Positions 16,031-22,795 of a stretch of 64,000 bases of DNA are shown in pieces (within the stretch, counting starts at the first letter, position 1; each line of letters begins with the position of its first letter). Source of the DNA: Acidimicrobiales bacterium mtb01 (GTDB lineage: Bacteria > Actinomycetota > Acidimicrobiia > Acidimicrobiales > Ilumatobacteraceae); the NCBI GenBank assembly GCA_004379135.1, contig NBNI01000002.1:1-64000 (forward strand), given 5' to 3'. A program made the translations under genes and the position numbers. The notes beneath the pieces are model-generated. The model saw nothing but the letters and a program-made list of their open reading frames with translations, searched no databases and had not been told where the DNA came from.

Positions 16031-17526
16031 GGTCGTTCCTCCCGTTGAGCGTCCCGGACGTCGAGAAGCCTCGGGAGCGTGGGCTGTGCGTACGGCTGGT
16101 TCGTCTCCGCTGAGGCGTGCGACAGCCAGCGAGTGAGTACGGCGGTGTCGACACGCTGCGCCATCCACAGCGCAAGGATCTTGCGGGTCATGTAGGCGAG
16201 CCGATCGGGGATGTCCGGTAGGTCGGCTCCGGATGCCTGCAGTTGCTGCCAGTGCCGCCGCACCCGTCGGCACGCGTTCTCGGCAACCAGTGTCGGGACA
16301 TGCCCCGCACGCGCCGACAGGGCCCGCGTGAACGATGGGCATGCATCGGGGGACCAGCCCGACACCACTGCGAGTGGTGTCGACACGTAGTCCACGATCA
16401 TGCCCGTCTTCGAGAAATCACGCGGAACCATCACCCGCCACTGGGTCTCGCCGAACGGGATCAGCTCGTCCGGCTGAGGCAGGCACGCCTGTGGTCGGCA
16501 TCCTCTCGACCACAGGTTCTGCCATGCCCAGATCTCGACCGGATCCTCGAGCACCTCGAGCCCGAGCTGGATCAACCGGAGAATGTTCTCGGTGGAGAAC
16601 AGGTCGCTGGCCGGACGTAGACGGGCCAGTTCCGGACGCGGTTCGGTGGGCAATACGAGGAGGTCACCAACCTCCGCGCCGAGCCGAGCAAGCCGTCGCA
16701 ACGACGCATTCACCCACGTGAGTGGCTGCACGTGGCGTCGCCAGCCCTCATGCGCCTCGGCCACGGGACCACTAGCGAGACCGTCCATCAACCGGTAGGC
16801 ATCGACTTCGCACCCGCTGAGCGCAGTCGTGTCGATGTACAGGCCCTGCCAGATGCTCGGAGTGGCCGTCCACGCGTCGGCTTGCATGAGGTACCAGCGG
16901 AAGCATGTGTCGAACATTCGGACGGTCAGTTCGAACCGCCGGCGGTCAGGAACCCCGACCCACGTGTGCAGGGTCGCCGCCACGGCCAGGGGGTGAGTCT
17001 GCGTCAGAAGCGTGTCGAGCAGCTTTCCGTACGCCTCGTCGGCCGCCAGAAGCATCGGTGATGGGACAACGGCGGTGGGCTGCACCACCTGGCCGGCCAA
17101 CAACGCCGCTGCGGACCGGACGAGCGGCCACAAGGCCTCCTCCATCTCTGACGCCGGTTCGAGCTGGGCCACCACTAACGCGCGCTCGACGGGGTCATCG
17201 GGGCACGGCACCAACTCGTGGAGAAGGCGGACCGCTTGCTCCACCACAGCGACGGGCGGTTGGTCGGGATGCTGTGAGGCCACCCGATACGAGTCCGGCT
17301 GCAGCAGGCTGTGGTTGCCAGGCACCCGACCGAACCCGTCGGCCATGTCGAGGGCGTTGCGGACCGAGGAGAACCGCGTGCGTTCAGCGGCCGTCAGCCC
17401 CGACGGTGGTCGAGCGCCACGGCGTGCGAACCGGTCCATGTACACCATGGTCCGGAGGTCTGGGTGGAGGCCGGCCGCGAGCACGCGGGCGTTGCGGCGG
17501 TGCACTTGGATCTGGGCGCGCGTCAT
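16027..17526 (-). CDS. Divergent tyrosine recombinase-like protein (gene 2 of operon)
   Basis: 499 residues from ATG17526 (ATGA overlap with gene 1). The last 150 residues carry spaced counterparts of the integrase catalytic set: WSRGCRPQACL (first Arg), FSKTGMIVDYVSTPLA (beta-hairpin Lys), AYMTRKILALWMAQ (box II with Tyr in place of His, then Arg), VLTRWLSHASAETNQPYAQP (His and nucleophile Tyr). The 350-residue N-terminal region is longer than in phage integrases and unassigned, with a CFRWYLMQADAW stretch. The catalytic set looks complete, so it may be active on DNA. Its companions are not those of ordinary integrative elements, which makes the module unusual. Confidence 0.6.
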   Translation of the reverse strand: MTRAQIQVHRRNARVLAAGLHPDLRTMVYMDRFARRGARPPSGLTAAERTRFSSVRNALDMADGFGRVPGNHSLLQPDSYRVASQHPDQPPVAVVEQAVRLLHELVPCPDDPVERALVVAQLEPASEMEEALWPLVRSAAALLAGQVVQPTAVVPSPMLLAADEAYGKLLDTLLTQTHPLAVAATLHTWVGVPDRRRFELTVRMFDTCFRWYLMQADAWTATPSIWQGLYIDTTALSGCEVDAYRLMDGLASGPVAEAHEGWRRHVQPLTWVNASLRRLARLGAEVGDLLVLPTEPRPELARLRPASDLFSTENILRLIQLGLEVLEDPVEIWAWQNLWSRGCRPQACLPQPDELIPFGETQWRVMVPRDFSKTGMIVDYVSTPLAVVSGWSPDACPSFTRALSARAGHVPTLVAENACRRVRRHWQQLQASGADLPDIPDRLAYMTRKILALWMAQRVDTAVLTRWLSHASAETNQPYAQPTLPRLLDVRDAQREERP

Positions 17527-17879
17527 CGGGCTGCCTTCACGATGATCTGGCTGGCCTCGACGCTGGCAGTGACCCGGACATGCACCGGGTACACCAGTCC
17601 TGCGCGCCGAAGCAGAGGCTTCATCACTCGTCGGGTGAAGCGAAGCTCGGGAGAGCGCCCCGGCTTTCGGACGACCGGGACTCGGACCCAGCCGGGTGGT
17701 GGTGTCGGGTCGTCGCTGAAACGAACCACGAGGCGGGACGGTGTTGCGAAGGCGTACGCATGGTCGAAGCATGTGCCGAGCCGCCGCTCAGCGCGTCCGA
17801 TAGCGAGTCGTCCCCCCTTGTCGATTGCGGAGAAGAGTTCGGTCCGGTACTTGTCGAGGTGGGGTGAGGAGCGTGTCAT
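17523..17879 (-). CDS. Small basic unknown protein (gene 1 of operon)
   Basis: 118 residues, pI clearly basic, with IDKGGRLAIGRAERRLG, DDPTPPPGWVRVPVVRKPG and a C-terminal PVHVRVTASVEASQIIVKAA strand region. No Cys pattern beyond one Cys, no signal peptide, no family recognised. It heads the four-gene operon and overlaps the recombinase-like gene by 4 bases. A small basic protein before a recombinase could act like an excisionase or architectural DNA-binding protein, but this is only suggested by position. No ribosome binding site is obvious before ATG17879. Confidence 0.6.
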   Translation of the reverse strand: MTRSSPHLDKYRTELFSAIDKGGRLAIGRAERRLGTCFDHAYAFATPSRLVVRFSDDPTPPPGWVRVPVVRKPGRSPELRFTRRVMKPLLRRAGLVYPVHVRVTASVEASQIIVKAAR

Positions 17880-17936
17880 GCCCCAGGAATCGGCTGACCG
17901 TGGCCGATCTGGTGCTCACTCACTGCGTGTCTCGCA

Positions 17937-17953
17937 GAACCGGACACCGGTTC
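17937..17953. repeat. Inverted repeat upstream of four-gene operon
   Basis: GAACCGG-ACA-CCGGTTC is a perfect 7-bp dyad with a 3-base centre, 57 bp upstream of ATG17879. It may be an operator or a recombinase-binding site. Confidence 0.5.
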
Positions 17954-17982
17954 CACGCAGAACGCACCCTCAGAAGCCCCTG

Positions 17983-18017
17983 CGGAGACGGGGTTTCGCC
18001 CCGAAACCCCGTCTCCG
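17983..18017. repeat. Perfect 16-bp inverted repeat with 3-base loop
   Basis: Bases 17983-17998 (CGGAGACGGGGTTTCG) are exactly complementary to 18002-18017, with CCC between. It lies between the divergent four-gene operon and the third cassette. No T-run on either side, so it may be a rho-independent-like barrier, a recombination site or a transcript hairpin. The rest of 17880-18165 holds the dyad at 17937 and a promoter at 18088. Confidence 0.7.
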
Positions 18018-18087
18018 GTAGCGGTGCCGCGGATCGCCTCGTCGCGCAGGTTCGGGGAGGGATCACCACCTCACTTCAACAGAACCC

Positions 18088-18112
18088 GGAACAACCTCGA
18101 GTAGCCGGACAC
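18088..18112 (+). promoter_or_regulatory. ECF-type promoter candidate of cassette 3
   Basis: CGGAAC (GGAAC 18088-18092), 15 bp, GACAC (18108-18112), 58 bp before GTG18166. The spacer is one base shorter than at 2076 and 9289, so the match is weaker, but the leader length is similar to that of the other cassettes. Confidence 0.42.
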
Positions 18113-18165
18113 TGCTATTGCGGGGCCGTCACAGATGGCTGGCCACCAGCAGATTGGAGACAGTC

Positions 18166-18651
18166 GTGACAATTCCTCAAGCCTCCACGGTGTTGACCAA
18201 AGGGCGACCGCTCACCGGACGGGAACGCCGACTTCGCGCAAGGCAGATGGCGATGCTCCTCGCCTTCGTTGCGCTCACCGTCGGCTTCGTAGCAGTTGGC
18301 CCCGGTAGCCAGCAACCAGCCTCCGCCGCGTGTAGCGACGTGAACACCGGGTACACGATCAACCACAACGGCGGCACCGAGACCTGGAACTCAGGAACGT
18401 GCGACAACATGAACGACTACAAGGGAAACCTGCTTGACCAGCCGGGCGGTGGGTGCATCTGGACCGCATTCAACGTCAGCATTGGGTATCCCCCGCTCGC
18501 AGCTGGCAACTTCGGCACCAGCCCAAGCCAGTGCAGCACATCCTCGTGGAAGCTCTACTCGTACTTCGACGCTGACAACATCGGGTGGATCCGCATGTGC
18601 CGCGAGGGAGTGGGTTGCTCAGCGACCTACTGGCAGAACAAGAACTACTGA
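18166..18651 (+). CDS. Small secreted Cys protein (cassette 3)
   Basis: 161 residues from GTG18166. A long n-region (RERRLRARQ) and hydrophobic core (MAMLLAFVALTVGFVAVG) end at QPASA, so cleavage is expected near residue 50. The mature part of about 110 residues has six cysteines (ACSD, GTCDN, GGCIW, SQCST, RMCRE, VGCSA) and many Asn, Gly and Trp, fitting a disulfide-rich extracellular protein. No family recognised. The partner lipoprotein gene starts 3 bp after its stop, the same order as at 57-1502 and 2152-3332. It is about 9 kb away from the sigma/exporter operon that probably controls this type. Confidence 0.72.
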   Translation: MTIPQASTVLTKGRPLTGRERRLRARQMAMLLAFVALTVGFVAVGPGSQQPASAACSDVNTGYTINHNGGTETWNSGTCDNMNDYKGNLLDQPGGGCIWTAFNVSIGYPPLAAGNFGTSPSQCSTSSWKLYSYFDADNIGWIRMCREGVGCSATYWQNKNY

Positions 18652-18654
18652 GCC

Positions 18655-19584
18655 ATGGAGGAGCAGCACCGCGGTCGAAACACCCCACTGAGCGGAATGC
18701 ATCTCGGCCTCGCGATCGTGTTTGGCATTCTCCTGTGTGGAGGGTGCCAGGCAAGTTCGACGAGTAAGTCATCGACCGCGTCGCGTCCGACGGCAGAGGT
18801 ACAGCAGAACAACCCGACATCAAGCACCGTCGACCCAAAGGTCAGCTTGACTCCAATGGACCTTGCCTTCGAGCGGGGCCTCGGTGTCTCGCGGCAAGAG
18901 CTTACCAGCGCGGTCATCGACGCTCGATTCGACTACGTCGTAACCTGCGTTGAAAGGCTGGGTTACGAAGCCAGTCGTGCTGACTTCCCTGATTCGACTG
19001 ACCCGCCCCCTCCGCCGCCTTTTGGCGGCGTCGCCGAGACCGCACTAACGATTCTCGACTCCATCGCGGGCGGACCGTCCGCACCAGCAGCGGTCCCCGG
19101 GCGAGACGAAGCCATCAATCAGTGCTACCTTGAGGCGGCGGACGCACTGCCGGATCCGACGACCTCATTCTTCGATTGGCTCTCGCAAACCGCCGGCGAC
19201 TTGGCTGCTCGCACGATGGCGGACCCTCGTGTGGTGGCCGCGGAGACTTCCGAGGCCAATTGCCTCAGGGAATTGGGAATCGACCAGTCACCCAACGCGT
19301 TGTCCGACGCTTACGTCGAACGGGCCGACGACATCTTGAGCGCGTATCGGAATGGTGGACTCCCGCTGGAATCTGCTCGCGCTCAGCTCAACGAGCTGGC
19401 TGCCGATGAGGCTGCGGTAGCTCCGGGAATCTCCGACTGCATTCGGCAGCGGGTGCTAGTACAGGACGCCGTCTACAACGAGTACGAGCAGGAGTTCGTT
19501 GAGCAGCACGCTCAAATCGTCGCTGAACAGGTGGCGATCGCGCGCGAGGGCCTCTCGCCGTACTGGGACTATCTGCCGGACTGA
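18655..19584 (+). CDS. Lipoprotein with four spaced Cys (cassette 3 partner)
   Basis: 309 residues, with a lipoprotein signal (AIVFGILLCGGC, lipid Cys31) followed by a long Ser/Thr linker. The four conserved cysteines are Cys98 (VTCVERLGYEA), Cys157 (NQCYLEAADAL), Cys203 (ANCLRELGID) and Cys262 (SDCIRQRVLVQ); spacing 59/46/59 compares with 74/44/52 in the protein at 2532 and 77/49/38 in that at 471. A Pro-rich insert (DPPPPPPFGG) follows the first motif. The C-terminal region is Glu-rich and helical. Same family as the other two lipoproteins on motif order; function unknown. Confidence 0.74.
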   Translation: MEEQHRGRNTPLSGMHLGLAIVFGILLCGGCQASSTSKSSTASRPTAEVQQNNPTSSTVDPKVSLTPMDLAFERGLGVSRQELTSAVIDARFDYVVTCVERLGYEASRADFPDSTDPPPPPPFGGVAETALTILDSIAGGPSAPAAVPGRDEAINQCYLEAADALPDPTTSFFDWLSQTAGDLAARTMADPRVVAAETSEANCLRELGIDQSPNALSDAYVERADDILSAYRNGGLPLESARAQLNELAADEAAVAPGISDCIRQRVLVQDAVYNEYEQEFVEQHAQIVAEQVAIAREGLSPYWDYLPD

Positions 19585-19894
19585 TCGAGTGGTCCGCCCG
19601 AAGCCGCGAGCCGCCACATCGCGTTGCACTTGCGCGGCGCCTTGTCTGGCCACGGCGGTGAAACAGCCTCCTCCGAGCGGATCGCGGACAATCAACCGTT
19701 GATCGAAGATCACCGGTCCAGCTCCAGGTCCACGCAACGAGCGCCAACCAGAAACAAGGCTCGATACGCGGCGACGGGGCTGTCGTGGAACTGCTTAGCG
19801 TGAGGCGTCGCTGGCTTCGGGACTTCATCCGTTCCATCGTCAACGACCGGGACGGGTGGCATCGTCGACGGGGCACGCGGGAGACGGTCCCCGC
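19585..19894. other. Intergenic region, nothing recognised
   Basis: No supported gene. One short palindrome ATCAAC-C-GTTGAT lies at 19691-19703. It separates cassette 3 from the toxin gene, which converges on it. Confidence 0.6.
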
Positions 19895-20356
19895 CTACGT
19901 GTCGCGGAGCCTCCGGATTCGCGCGATCTTCCGCTGTGTATCGGATCGGCGAATTGGGTCCGTGATACGTCCGAGGCGTACTCCTGTGATCAGGTATGCC
20001 AGGTCCTGCGTGCGTTCCTCGACAGTGACGACTTCGAGGACCTCCACCCCGTTGCCAACGTCGCGCACAACGATGCGGTACTCGGGATGACCCTCGGTCT
20101 CAACGACGATCTTGCCGCAGTCACTGAGGTCGCCGGTCTTGCCGTAGTCGTTGAGAGGTACCGGACGGAGCGTTCCCGCGTCGAGTCGCTTGAGAGCCCT
20201 GAACACCTCGGTGAGCACTGCGGGTGCACGCTGTTCGATGCCTTTGAGATCGGCGATTGCTTCGTCGGTCAGTTGAACCTTGGCGAACTGCGCGGGTCCT
20301 CTCGACGCGGCGTCGCCCGACGCAGCTACTGCCTTCTTCGCCGGTTTGTCGGTCAC
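19895..20356 (-). CDS. RelE/ParE-type toxin
   Basis: 153 residues from GTG20356, which overlaps the antitoxin stop (GTGA). After a 30-residue Lys/Ala-rich head, the RelE/ParE-like fold is readable: FAKVQLTDEAIADLKGIE, VFRALKRLDAG, LRPVPLNDYGKTGDLSDCGKIVVE, PEYRIVVRDVGNGVEVLEVVTVEERTQDLAY. The YRIVVR strand and C-terminal helix are typical of these mRNA-cleaving or gyrase-inhibiting toxins. It is longer than the usual 90-100 residues because of both ends. Antitoxin-first order and overlap support a type II module. Confidence 0.78.
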   Translation of the reverse strand: MTDKPAKKAVAASGDAASRGPAQFAKVQLTDEAIADLKGIEQRAPAVLTEVFRALKRLDAGTLRPVPLNDYGKTGDLSDCGKIVVETEGHPEYRIVVRDVGNGVEVLEVVTVEERTQDLAYLITGVRLGRITDPIRRSDTQRKIARIRRLRDT

Positions 20357-20649
20357 AGACCGTCGAGGTCGATGCCGAAGTCGGCTGCGACCTCACCAAG
20401 TGATGTCCTGCGGCCGTTGTCGTTGGCTGCGCGCTCACGAATGCGCTCACCGATCACGATGTCCTCGGCGACGTCCAAGAGGAGCACGAACGTTTCGTAC
20501 GGCAACAGCACTGCATCGCGCTGGCGCCGATCACCGAATACCACCGGAGCCGCATCGATTCCCTCGGCACGAAACCGCGCCACATAACCCGTCAAGTGCT
20601 TCCGCGTGTCGCTGACTGTTTCCGCAGCCTCAGATGTGTACAGGTTCAT
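20353..20649 (-). CDS. Phd/YefM-like antitoxin
   Basis: 98 residues from ATG20649 (an ATG at 20655 would add two residues). It begins MNLYTSEAAETVSDTRKHLTGYVARF, the usual beta-strand and helix of Phd/YefM-type DNA-binding antitoxins, with a C-terminal tail (SLGEVAADFGIDLDGL) that would wrap the toxin. A consensus-like promoter lies so close that transcription should begin at or next to the start codon, i.e. leaderless. A 10-bp palindrome CATGTACATG covers the start and is the likely autorepression site. Confidence 0.75.
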   Translation of the reverse strand: MNLYTSEAAETVSDTRKHLTGYVARFRAEGIDAAPVVFGDRRQRDAVLLPYETFVLLLDVAEDIVIGERIRERAANDNGRRTSLGEVAADFGIDLDGL

Positions 20650-20684
20650 GTACATGATGATACGCCGAGATGGGTCTGTGTCAA
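20647..20684 (-). promoter_or_regulatory. Promoter and palindromic operator of the toxin-antitoxin operon
   Basis: On the minus strand: TTGACA (20684-20679), 16-bp spacer, TATCAT (20662-20657), then 7 bases to ATG20649. The perfect palindrome CATGTACATG (20647-20656) overlaps the presumed transcription start, so bound antitoxin would block the polymerase. Confidence 0.78.
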
Positions 20685-21206
20685 CCCTTCCCGGTTCAGT
20701 TCCCTTCGGAGCTGGCCCGACGCTGCCCGCGCAGCTCGGGGCCGCCTGTTCCTGCCGGCGGCTCCTTCCGATCTGCCGGGGGCGACGTCGGGCAGGCCGA
20801 CCAACAGCGCGCACATGCGCGTAGTATCCGTTCCAAGCAGGGGATCCTCGAGACTCGGCGAATTCAGACATCGCTGAGAATCGCAGAGGGCAGAGCCCCT
20901 GTGCCGCGCCCGGGACCCTTGCATCAGATCACCCCACCCTCAAACGCGAAACGCCCGTAATGTGCTCTTCAAGGCGGTTGACCAGATTGCGCCGAGCGGC
21001 AGTTCTGGAGCGTCCCCTATCGAATCCTCTCTGTGTCAAGTGGGTCGTCGCGGTCGTGTGGGGGCGCGTCGGGTCGACCCGCTGGCGTGCGGGGCGTAGC
21101 GTTGTGTTGGGGTCCGGGAGTGACTTCGCCGAAGAGCTGGCCGTTGGGATGTAGGGCTGGCCGCGCAGGCTTCGAGTCGCTCCCGCTTGTCCTCCCGGGC
21201 CCTTGT
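20685..21206. other. Non-coding region between TA operon and IS110 gene
   Basis: No supported gene or RNA. It must contain the 3' flank of the IS110 element, which has no long terminal inverted repeats, so its end cannot be placed from one copy. Confidence 0.5.
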
Positions 21207-22238
21207 TCAGCCGGCTTGGCGGCGGGCGTCGGCCGCGAGGTGCCGGTAGACGGCGTTGCTGATCTGACGCTTCAACGCGCGAATCGCTTCTCGCTTGGTC
21301 TTGCCCTCGGCGACCTTGCGGTCGAAGAACGCACGGCCCTCGCAGTGGGGTTGGCGGAGCTGGCTGATCGCTGCCATATGGATCGCGTGGTTGAGTTGCC
21401 GGTTGCCGCGCTGTGAGAGCCGGTGCACGGTGCGGCCGCCGGAAGAGAACTCGACGGGTGCGGTGCCGTTGTAGGCGGCGAAGTGGTCGCGGTTCGCGAA
21501 CCGTCCGATGTCGCCGGTGTGTCCGATCAGCATCGCGGCGATGATCGGGCCGACCCCGAACAGCTCGGTCACGGTCGTGCCCGACGCTGCGACGGCTTCG
21601 CGGATCCGCTTGTGCGATGCCTTCAGCTGGGTGTCGAGCATCCGGATCTCGGCAAGGAGCTCGACCACGAGATCACGACGAACCCGTTCGACGGGGTCTG
21701 TCGGTGACAGTCCGGCAAGGAAGGTGTCGATGTCGGAAGCGTTGATTTCCTTGGCGATCCCGCCGGGTGCGAGCCCGACGAGCAGGGCGTGGATCCGGCA
21801 CACCACCTGTGTTCGGCGGTTGCCGATGTCGGTGTTGTGCTTGGCCAACAATCGCAGCACTTCGCTGTGGCCGACCGGGCGGACCTCTCGTAGATCGTCA
21901 TGACGCAGCGCGGTGAGCGCGACTGATCGGGCGTCGTTCGGGTCGGTCTTGTTCGACTTCGTGCTGCCCAACACCCGGGTGCGTGCAGCGAGGGTCGCAG
22001 GGACGTTCACCACGCGCTCACCCGCGGCGACGAGCTGCTGGGAGAGCAGGTAGCCGAGACCATCGGCTCCTTCGACCGCCCAGGTGCGCTGTTCGAACGG
22101 GGCTGCCCACGACAGCAACCGCTCGACCTGGGTTCGTGTCGCGCGGACGGACAACTGTGCGAGTTCGACCTCGCGTTCATCGACCGCGAAGGCGTGATGC
22201 GACGCCTTGTGCGGGTCGATGCCGATGACTACTGACAT
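21207..22238 (-). CDS. IS110-family transposase
   Basis: 343 residues from ATG22238 with GAGGAGG upstream; the longer frame to 22376 runs into the non-coding end. RuvC-like DEDD residues are visible: GIDPHKASHH (Asp), AVEGADGLG (Glu), NKTDPNDARSVA (Asp pair). The C-terminal Tnp domain has LFGVGPIIAAMLIGHTGDI, HFAAYNGTAPVEFSSGG and RTVHRLSQRGNRQL with the nucleophilic serine region. No frameshift, so it looks active. IS110 enzymes are guided by a structured bridge RNA from the element's non-coding end; the long flank is on the 5' side here, as in the IS110 (not IS1111) group. Confidence 0.93.
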   Translation of the reverse strand: MSVVIGIDPHKASHHAFAVDEREVELAQLSVRATRTQVERLLSWAAPFEQRTWAVEGADGLGYLLSQQLVAAGERVVNVPATLAARTRVLGSTKSNKTDPNDARSVALTALRHDDLREVRPVGHSEVLRLLAKHNTDIGNRRTQVVCRIHALLVGLAPGGIAKEINASDIDTFLAGLSPTDPVERVRRDLVVELLAEIRMLDTQLKASHKRIREAVAASGTTVTELFGVGPIIAAMLIGHTGDIGRFANRDHFAAYNGTAPVEFSSGGRTVHRLSQRGNRQLNHAIHMAAISQLRQPHCEGRAFFDRKVAEGKTKREAIRALKRQISNAVYRHLAADARRQAG

Positions 22239-22450
22239 GAGCTCCTCCTCGGGATCCGACGTGCTGGGGGAACCGTGGTGGGCACTCCTACTTTCGGACT
22301 TGGTGCTCGTACCTCTCTCGAGCCACACCACGGCGAGGCCGTCGCCGGAGCACTTCGATAGGAAGCCAGACCTCAACAGCCGGCAGGCACTTCGTGAGTC
22401 ACCGGCGACGACCTCAACGACGCTACGAACCCGTCGCGTCAGCGAACAGT
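22239..22450 (-). ncRNA. Candidate IS110 bridge-RNA region
   Basis: The roughly 200 bases upstream of the transposase are non-coding and structured. On the transposase strand a stem GCTCG/CGAGC (22305-22309 with 22319-22323) closes a 9-base loop and extends through GGTG/CACC pairs to 22302-22329; a second hairpin GGCGA/TCGCC lies at about 22334-22350. Position and content match the bridge RNA of IS110-group elements, but exact RNA ends and guide loops cannot be set from one copy. Confidence 0.5.
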
Positions 22451-22795
22451 CTCAAGTAGGCACTTCGAGGACGCTTGCACTGGCCAGAAGTCCTCGACCC
22501 AGCTATCGAGCGTTTCGTCCTCGCCAGCGTGCTGTTGGCACCGCCGCCGGAGGCGAACCGGTATCGGATCGCAGCTGTAGACGCCGATCAGGCCGACTGG
22601 CGGGACATCCCGAGAGCAGCCGCGATCTGTTGCCAGAAGGCGCCAACAGCTCGAGTAGAAGCGACCCTGTGAGCGTCAGATGCGCTCGAGTTGGTGTTCG
22701 CTCTCGTTCAGCACGCGAAGTGCAGCCAGCAGGGCCCTGGGAAGGTCCAACAGTGGCTGACGGCAGCGGGTTGAGGCCGTCGTATCGTTGCGGCG
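22451..22795. other. Flank of IS110 and promoter of large nuclease gene
   Basis: No gene is firmly supported. A short plus-strand frame (22475-22672, TTG start) reads DPAIERFVLASVLLAPPPEANRYRIAAVDADQADW and looks protein-like, but lacks a ribosome binding site and a recognised family; it may be a fragment disrupted by the insertion. TATCGT (22783-22788) stands 7 bp before ATG22796. Confidence 0.4.

Noticed and set aside
22475-22672. 65-residue plus-strand gene
   Set aside because: Protein-like composition but TTG start without ribosome binding site and no family; kept only as a remark.
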